From positions 4,248,739-4,312,738 of the forward strand of contig NZ_CP070973.1 of the NCBI RefSeq assembly GCF_017086405.1: a stretch of DNA of 64,000 bases. Reading direction: 5' to 3'. The DNA comes from Mycobacterium gordonae (lineage in GTDB: Bacteria > Actinomycetota > Actinomycetes > Mycobacteriales > Mycobacteriaceae). The position numbers and the translations under genes are program-made. The notes beneath the pieces are model-generated. The model had not been told where the DNA came from, ran no database searches, and was given only the letters and a program-made list of their open reading frames with translations. This document shows, piece after piece, positions 59,036 to 64,000 of the stretch. The number at the start of each line of letters is the position of its first letter. The first letter of the stretch is position 1.

Positions 59036-60868
59036 ATGGCCTTCTCCGTCCAGATGCCGGCACTTGGTGAAAGCGTCACCGAGGGAACGGTCACCCGCTG
59101 GCTCAAGCAGGAGGGCGACACGGTCGAAGTCGACGAGCCGCTGGTCGAAGTCTCGACCGACAAGGTTGACACCGAAATCCCGTCCCCGGCCGCGGGCGTG
59201 CTCACCAAAATCATCGCCCAGGAGGACGACACGGTAGAGGTCGGCGGCGAGTTGGCACTCATCGGAGACTCTGCCGACGACGGCGGGCAGGACACCAGTC
59301 AGGGCGGCGGCCAGGAGTCCGAGCCGGCTCAGGAGTCCGAGCCGGCTCAGGAGTCCGAGCCGGCCCAGGAGGAGGAAGCCTCGGCGGAGTCCCCCGCGGC
59401 CGAAGAACCGGCCCAGGCAGAGCCGGAGAGCGAACCCGAGCCCGAACAGGGGTCCTCCGGAGGCGGCAGTGACGCGACGCCGGTGCTGATGCCGGAATTG
59501 GGCGAATCGGTGACCGAGGGAACCGTGACGCGCTGGCTGAAGAAGGTCGGCGACTCCGTCCAGGTGGACGAGCCGCTGGTGGAAGTGTCCACCGACAAGG
59601 TGGACACCGAGATCCCCTCCCCGGTGGCCGGCGTGCTGGTCAGCATCACCGCGGAAGAAGACGACGTGGTGCAGGTCGGTGGGGAATTGGCCAAGGTCGG
59701 CAGCTCCGACTCCGGCGGGGGTTCAGCCCCGACGCCGAAAACCCAACCCAGTGAGGACAAAGCGGAGGCCGAACCGGAGCCGGAGCCGGAGCCGGAGCCG
59801 GAAGCCAAGAAGGAGCCGGAACCGAAGCCCGAGCCCAAGCCAGAACAAAAGCCTGTGCCCAAAGAAGAGCCCAAGCAGGAGTCGAAGCCGCAACCAGAAG
59901 GCGATGCCGCCTCCGAAGGCGGCCCGTATGTGACGCCACTGGTGCGCAAACTGGCCGCCGAACACAACGTCGACCTGACCGAAGTGACCGGCACCGGCGT
60001 GGGTGGGCGCATCCGCAAACAGGACGTCCTGGCGTTCGCTGAAAAGACAGCGGAGAAAAGCCAACCGAAGGAGGAGGCCAAACCGGCCGCCCAGCCGTCG
60101 GCACCCGCGGCAAAGCCGGCCGCCCCTGCCCCGGCGCTGGCCCATCTGCGGGGCACCAAGCAGAAGGCCAGCCGGATCCGCCAGATCACCGCCGCTAAGA
60201 CGCGCGAGTCCCTGCAGGCCACCGCGCAGCTCACGCAGACTCACGAAGTCGACATGACCAAGATCGTGGCGCTGCGCAACCGTGCCAAGACGGCCTTCGC
60301 CGAGCGTGAGGGGGTGAACCTGACCTTCCTGCCGTTCATCGCGCGGGCGGCCATCGACGCCCTGAAGATCCACCCGAACATCAATGCGAGCTACAACGAA
60401 GAAACCAAGGAAATCACCTACTACGACGCCGAACACCTCGGGTTCGCCGTCGACACCGAGCAGGGACTGCTGTCCCCCGTCATCCACAACGCCGGCGACT
60501 TGTCGCTGGCCGGTCTGGCCCGCGCGATCGCCGACATCGCCGCCCGGGCCCGCTCGGGCAACCTGAAGCCCGACGAGTTGTCCGGTGGCACCTTCACCAT
60601 CACCAATATCGGCAGCCAGGGTGCGCTGTTCGACACCCCTATCCTGGTGCCGCCGCAGGCCGCGATGCTGGGCACCGGGGCCATCGTCAAACGCCCCCGG
60701 GTGGTCGTCGACGAGTTCGGCAACGAGTCCATCGGTGTCCGGTCGGTCAGCTACCTCCCGCTGACCTATGACCACCGACTCATCGACGGCGCGGATGCCG
60801 GACGTTTCCTGACCACGATCAAGCACCGACTCGAAGAGGGGGCCTTCGAGGCCGACCTGGGGCTTTAG
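59036..60868 (+). CDS. dlaT: Dihydrolipoamide acyltransferase (E2) DlaT
   Basis: 610 residues, longer than the 553 of Rv2215. Two lipoyl domains are present, with lipoylated Lys43 and Lys188, each in VEVSTDKVDTEIPSP. They are joined by acidic Glu/Pro/Lys-rich linkers, one containing three 18-bp repeats. The E1/E3-binding domain is TPLVRKLAAEHNVDL to GRIRKQDVL, and the acyltransferase domain carries the catalytic TYDHRLIDGADAG. DlaT serves pyruvate dehydrogenase and the peroxynitrite reductase system with AhpD/AhpC and Lpd. Confidence 0.95.
   Translation: MAFSVQMPALGESVTEGTVTRWLKQEGDTVEVDEPLVEVSTDKVDTEIPSPAAGVLTKIIAQEDDTVEVGGELALIGDSADDGGQDTSQGGGQESEPAQESEPAQESEPAQEEEASAESPAAEEPAQAEPESEPEPEQGSSGGGSDATPVLMPELGESVTEGTVTRWLKKVGDSVQVDEPLVEVSTDKVDTEIPSPVAGVLVSITAEEDDVVQVGGELAKVGSSDSGGGSAPTPKTQPSEDKAEAEPEPEPEPEPEAKKEPEPKPEPKPEQKPVPKEEPKQESKPQPEGDAASEGGPYVTPLVRKLAAEHNVDLTEVTGTGVGGRIRKQDVLAFAEKTAEKSQPKEEAKPAAQPSAPAAKPAAPAPALAHLRGTKQKASRIRQITAAKTRESLQATAQLTQTHEVDMTKIVALRNRAKTAFAEREGVNLTFLPFIARAAIDALKIHPNINASYNEETKEITYYDAEHLGFAVDTEQGLLSPVIHNAGDLSLAGLARAIADIAARARSGNLKPDELSGGTFTITNIGSQGALFDTPILVPPQAAMLGTGAIVKRPRVVVDEFGNESIGVRSVSYLPLTYDHRLIDGADAGRFLTTIKHRLEEGAFEADLGL
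59312..59365 (+). repeat. Three 18-bp tandem repeats in the dlaT linker
   Basis: CAGGAGTCCGAGCCGGCT occurs at 59312, 59330 and 59348 (last base C in the third copy) and encodes QESEPA three times. It lengthens the flexible linker between the two lipoyl domains and is a likely length-variable site between strains. Confidence 0.9.
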
Positions 60869-60883
60869 GCAGGACCCCGAACC

Positions 60884-61795
60884 GTGGCCGAAGCGGTGAT
60901 CGCGATTGCGGGTTCGTCTGGCTTGATCGGTTCGGCGCTGACCGCGGCGCTGCGCGCGGCCGACCACGAAGTGCTGCGTATCGTGCGTCGCACCCCGTCG
61001 AATTCCGATGAGCTGCACTGGAATCCGGAAAGCGGCGAATTCGACCCGGATGCACTCGCCGATGTTGATGTCGTGGTCAACCTGTGTGGCGTCAACATCG
61101 GCCAGCGACGATGGTCGGGAGCGTTCAAGCAGAGCCTGCGCGACAGCCGGCTCGCGCCGACCGAAGTCCTGGCCGCAGCCGTCGCCGATGCGGGGGTCGG
61201 CACGCTGATCAACGCCAGCGCGGTGGGTTACTACGGCGACACCAGAGACCGGGTGGTCGACGAAACCGATGCCGCCGGGCGGGGTTTCCTCGCACAATTG
61301 TGTGTGGACTGGGAGGCGGCCACGCTACCGGCACAGTACGAAGGCACCCGGGTGGTGCTGGCCCGGACGGGTATCGTGCTGGCCCCCTCGGGCGGCGCGC
61401 TGCGGATGATGCGACCGGTGTTCTCGGTGGGGCTGGGCGCGCGACTCGGTAGCGGCCGTCAGTACATGTCGTGGATCAGCCTGGAAGACGAGGTCCGGGC
61501 GCTGCTGTTTGCCATTTTCCACCCGACGCTGTCCGGTCCGGTGAACCTGACCGGACCGGCGCCGGTGACCAACGCGGAGTTCACCACCGCCTTCGGCCGG
61601 GCAGTCAACCGTCCGACCCCGATGACTTTGCCGGGCTTCGCGGTGCGCGCGGCGCTCGGGGAGTTCGCCGACGAAGGACTGCTGACCGGTCAACGGGCCA
61701 TCCCGACGGCCTTGGAGCAGGCTGGTTTCAAGTTTTACCACAACACAGTTGGCGAGGCGCTCGACTACGCCACCGCCCGTCGCGAACAGGATTGA
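60884..61795 (+). CDS. NAD-dependent epimerase, TIGR01777/YfcH-like (Rv2216 type)
   Basis: 303 residues from GTG 60884, 15 bases after dlaT. The Rossmann motif is IAGSSGLIGSALTAAL; NLCGVNIGQRRW, LINASAVGYYG and the ending VGEALDYA belong to the sugar-epimerase-like family known as SulA/YfcH. LARTGIVLAPSGGAL is also typical. Substrate unknown. In H37Rv lipB follows this gene; here different genes do. Confidence 0.92.
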   Translation: MAEAVIAIAGSSGLIGSALTAALRAADHEVLRIVRRTPSNSDELHWNPESGEFDPDALADVDVVVNLCGVNIGQRRWSGAFKQSLRDSRLAPTEVLAAAVADAGVGTLINASAVGYYGDTRDRVVDETDAAGRGFLAQLCVDWEAATLPAQYEGTRVVLARTGIVLAPSGGALRMMRPVFSVGLGARLGSGRQYMSWISLEDEVRALLFAIFHPTLSGPVNLTGPAPVTNAEFTTAFGRAVNRPTPMTLPGFAVRAALGEFADEGLLTGQRAIPTALEQAGFKFYHNTVGEALDYATARREQD

Positions 61796-61873
61796 ACACT
61801 CTCCCCTTTCCGTCGCTCTTGCGGTATCTTTCTTCCGGCCCGTATCAGCCGACCCGACGGACGATGGAGAAGC

Positions 61874-62626
61874 GTGACTGCCTCGGTTTTTCATGAGCTG
61901 AAGAAGGAAGGGCCGCTCTACGCGCTCTTCTTGAATTGCACCCTGAAGAAGGGCCCGGAAACATCGAATACCGAGGCGTTGTGCAATCTACTGATCGAAC
62001 GCCTCAAGGCTCACGAACCGGACATCGAAACCGAGATCGTCCGCGTCGTCGACTACGACGTGAAGCCCGGCGTCGGAAACGACGAAGGCGATGGCGACGA
62101 GTGGCCGTTGATTTTGGAAAAAGTCAAGCGCTGCAACATTATTGTGCCCGCAATGCCGATCTGGATGGGGGTGCGCTCTTCGGTAATGCAGCGGGTGATC
62201 GAGCGCCTGGACGGCACCACCAAGACGGTGATGTGCGAACGCACCGGCCAGTTCCCGCTATACGGAACCGCTGCCGGATGTGTGGTGACCGGCAATGAGG
62301 ACGGCAGCCATGACTGCGTCGCCAACACCTTTGCCAACCTGTTGCACTTCGGCGTCACCGTCCCGCCCAACACCGACCTCTACTGGGTGGGCGACGCCGG
62401 GCCGGGAGCCAGTTACATCGAGGCGGGCGGCGAACTGTCACCGTACGTGCGGCGCAACGCCGAGTTGACCGCCATCAACCTGCTGTTCGCCGCCAAATTG
62501 CTGCGCGACAACCCTTACACCGTCAATATCGCCGAACAGAACGCAACGATGATGCGGCGCAACCAAGTCAAGATGGCTGCGATGAAGCAGGCCATCAAGT
62601 ACATGCGCGAAAACATGCCGGACTGA
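61874..62626 (+). CDS. Flavodoxin-fold NADPH-dependent FMN reductase-like protein
   Basis: 250 residues from GTG 61874. The beginning YALFLNCTLKKGPETSNTEALCNLL is the FMN-phosphate loop pattern, and CNIIVPAMPIWMGVRSSVMQRVIERLDG is the family's conserved middle; TGQFPLYGTAAGCVVTGNEDG follows. It is expected to bind FMN and reduce a quinone, flavin or similar acceptor with NAD(P)H. The C-terminal 50 residues are Met/Lys/Asn-rich and helical. First gene of a possible three-gene unit (27 bases to the next). Confidence 0.82.
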   Translation: MTASVFHELKKEGPLYALFLNCTLKKGPETSNTEALCNLLIERLKAHEPDIETEIVRVVDYDVKPGVGNDEGDGDEWPLILEKVKRCNIIVPAMPIWMGVRSSVMQRVIERLDGTTKTVMCERTGQFPLYGTAAGCVVTGNEDGSHDCVANTFANLLHFGVTVPPNTDLYWVGDAGPGASYIEAGGELSPYVRRNAELTAINLLFAAKLLRDNPYTVNIAEQNATMMRRNQVKMAAMKQAIKYMRENMPD

Positions 62627-62652
62627 TCCTTCGTCGAGCCATCGACTCAGCC

Positions 62653-63504
62653 ATGCAAGGTGATCCGCTTCCCAGCGTCAGCGAGGCCGAAGCGACCGGA
62701 CACATCGCCGAACTCTACGACGACATTCGAACGACACTCGGGATGTCGTTCGTCAACCTGGTGTGGCGCCACCTCGCCTCCATCCCGGGCGGTCTGGACT
62801 GGACCTGGGCGACGCTGAAGCCGCTGTATGCCAACGGCGCCGTGTACGCGGCGGCCGACGAGCTGCGCGCCGCACCGGAGCTGCCTCCGGTCCCCCGCTT
62901 CCCTAGGGCGGCGCTGCGTGCCATCGGCATCGAAAGCGACCACGAAACTGTAATCAAGGCAACACTTTACGGATACGACCGGGGTAATCCGCTGAACACC
63001 GTGGCGTTCTGCGCGGTCCTGGCGCGGTTGCACGGAGCGACGCCACCGCCGTGCCCGCCTGTACAACCACGGTCAGGCACGGCGCCGCCGCCACCGGTGC
63101 TGAGCCCGCTGAATTTCGACCAGATGCCACCCCATGTCGCGGAACTGGTCCGTGCCGTCAACCTGATCGGCGCCCGCGGCGCGGGGCGCGCCTTGCAGGT
63201 CAGTTTGCCCAGGAATCTGGCCCGCTGGCCGGGGATGTTGGTCCTCTACTACGCGGCCCTGCAACCGTTGCACGACAGCGGATCGTTGCTGGCGGCCGTC
63301 GACGCCGTCGTCGAGGACGGCAGACGGCGCGGTGTCGCGGTCAGCGGAGCCCTGGGCAGCACCGGCCTCCCCGACGCTTCGACGACGACAGCCGTGCGAA
63401 CTTCGCTGGAACGGCTGATACCACACGCGATGGGGCGCATGATTCCGATCGTGAGCCTGCTGCTGCGGATGCTGCCCGTTGGCCCACAAGAGAACATCCA
63501 GTGA
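62653..63504 (+). CDS. DehI-like or AhpD-like helical protein, function uncertain
   Basis: 283 residues from ATG 62653. Two similar helical halves can be seen: LYDDIRTTLGMSFVNLVWRHL with YGYDRGNPLNTVAFCAVLARL, and VAELVRAVNLIGARGAGRAL. FVNLVWR and YxRGNPLN recall the pseudo-repeat of the DehI (2-haloacid dehalogenase) and AhpD-like superfamily; no CxxC of AhpD is present. The halves are joined by a proline-rich linker (ATPPPCPPVQPRSG). I regard the DehI link as plausible, not proven. Its stop lies in the leader of the RraA-like gene. Confidence 0.6.
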   Translation: MQGDPLPSVSEAEATGHIAELYDDIRTTLGMSFVNLVWRHLASIPGGLDWTWATLKPLYANGAVYAAADELRAAPELPPVPRFPRAALRAIGIESDHETVIKATLYGYDRGNPLNTVAFCAVLARLHGATPPPCPPVQPRSGTAPPPPVLSPLNFDQMPPHVAELVRAVNLIGARGAGRALQVSLPRNLARWPGMLVLYYAALQPLHDSGSLLAAVDAVVEDGRRRGVAVSGALGSTGLPDASTTTAVRTSLERLIPHAMGRMIPIVSLLLRMLPVGPQENIQ

Positions 63505-63521
63505 TTGGAGAGATGATAGGC

Positions 63522-64000
63522 ATGAAGCTGACCGAGTTGGTAACAGGCCTCGGAGTCGCCGATGTGGTCGACGCGATGACGATGACGCATGCGCACCGCG
63601 CCCACATCATCGAACTCGACAGCCCGGACCCCAGCCGGGTGCTCATCGGCCCGGCGGTGACGATCTCCTATCTGCCGGTGCGCAAAGACCTGATGGACCC
63701 GGAGAAGCACAGCCTCGGGCCGGCCATCTACCGGGCCGTCGCCAAGCATGACCCCGCCGGAGCGGTGCTGGTGATGGCGTCCAACGGGTACCCCCACACG
63801 TCGCTGGGCGGAGGCACCAAACTCAGCCGGGTGGAAAACCTCGGCATGGCAGGCATTCTCACCGATGGCAAGCTACGCGACTACGAAGAGCTGAACACCT
63901 ATCGGTTCGCCACCTACAGCAGGGGCGAGACGGTGCGGGCCGGCGGCAACGAGGTCCAGCCCTACCTGGCCGACGTCCCGATCTCCGTCGGCGGCGTCAC
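63522..64000 (+). CDS. RraA-like protein, cut by the window end
   Basis: Open from ATG 63522 to the end (159 codons visible), with GGAGAG ten bases upstream; in-frame ATG 63513 and GTG 63501 are less well placed. The protein starts MKLTELVTGLGVADVVDAM and contains LSRVENLGMAGILTDGKLRD. This matches the RraA/HMG-aldolase fold signature, where the DG-x-x-RD segment carries catalytic or metal-site residues. Members are either regulators of RNase E (RraA) or class II 4-hydroxy-4-methyl-2-oxoglutarate/oxaloacetate lyases. Metabolic neighbours favour an enzyme, by inference. Confidence 0.8.
   Translation, partial: MKLTELVTGLGVADVVDAMTMTHAHRAHIIELDSPDPSRVLIGPAVTISYLPVRKDLMDPEKHSLGPAIYRAVAKHDPAGAVLVMASNGYPHTSLGGGTKLSRVENLGMAGILTDGKLRDYEELNTYRFATYSRGETVRAGGNEVQPYLADVPISVGGV

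Noticed and set aside
59723..61297. 524-codon minus-strand frame opposite dlaT and the epimerase
   Set aside because: Shadow of acidic Glu/Pro-rich codons; spans two identified genes.

Overview
The window is high-GC chromosomal DNA from a Mycobacterium, most likely a slow-growing species outside the M. tuberculosis complex. It encodes a PPE-MPTR protein, MmpS3, EphD, LppM, PknL, the LM/LAM mannosyltransferases MptA and PimB', and a cytochrome bcc-aa3 branch with a dihaem QcrC. From position 5155 to about 61795 the gene order follows, from memory, M. tuberculosis H37Rv Rv2163c to Rv2216 with few exceptions. Orthologue names come from recognising the proteins; no database search was run.

Region by region. 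1-2533: 3' part of a PPE gene made largely of two arrays of 75-bp repeats. 2534-5154: an insertion-sequence graveyard with an IS256-type N-terminal scrap, a frameshifted IS110-type remnant and a C-terminally cut IS1081-like transposase that has lost catalytic residues. 5155-9887: start of the division and cell-wall cluster (mraZ, rsmH, an FtsL-like protein, pbpB) on the minus strand, behind a 10-bp-phased TGGGG array typical of MraZ operators. 10227-13271: small membrane, acetyltransferase, lipoprotein and folate genes. 13453-17749: idsA2, mptA and the PknL kinase with its divergent DNA-binding substrate. 17756-25417: aroG, RNase AS, the branching mannosyltransferase, an acyltransferase and a run of small conserved genes. 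25591-34132: fadD15, pimB', a predicted secreted metallopeptidase beside the NlpC/P60 hydrolase ripC, a small CxxC protein, a DnaQ/GIY-YIG nuclease and trpD.

34196-42067 is the respiratory block: ctaE-qcrC-qcrA-qcrB on the plus strand ending in a strong intrinsic terminator, and ctaC-ctaF, mmpS3 and a membrane gene on the minus strand. 42258-55908 holds asnB, adoK, erpA, glycerate kinase, a tightly overlapping cobU-cobT-cobS operon, ilvE, gcvT, an adenylate cyclase and leucyl aminopeptidase. 56054-61795 has two genes I do not know from H37Rv at this place, then ephD, dlaT and an epimerase. 61874-64000 departs from the H37Rv order (lipB would be expected): an FMN-reductase-like protein, a DehI-like protein and the start of an RraA-like protein, possibly one accessory metabolic operon.

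I see no CRISPR array, prophage, tRNA or rRNA. Nothing in the window is convincingly a wholly new system. The best leads are the paired TGGGG arrays around mraZ, the metallopeptidase next to ripC, the small zinc-knuckle-like protein at 30817-31092, the right-hand three-gene module and the long palindrome between asnB and adoK.
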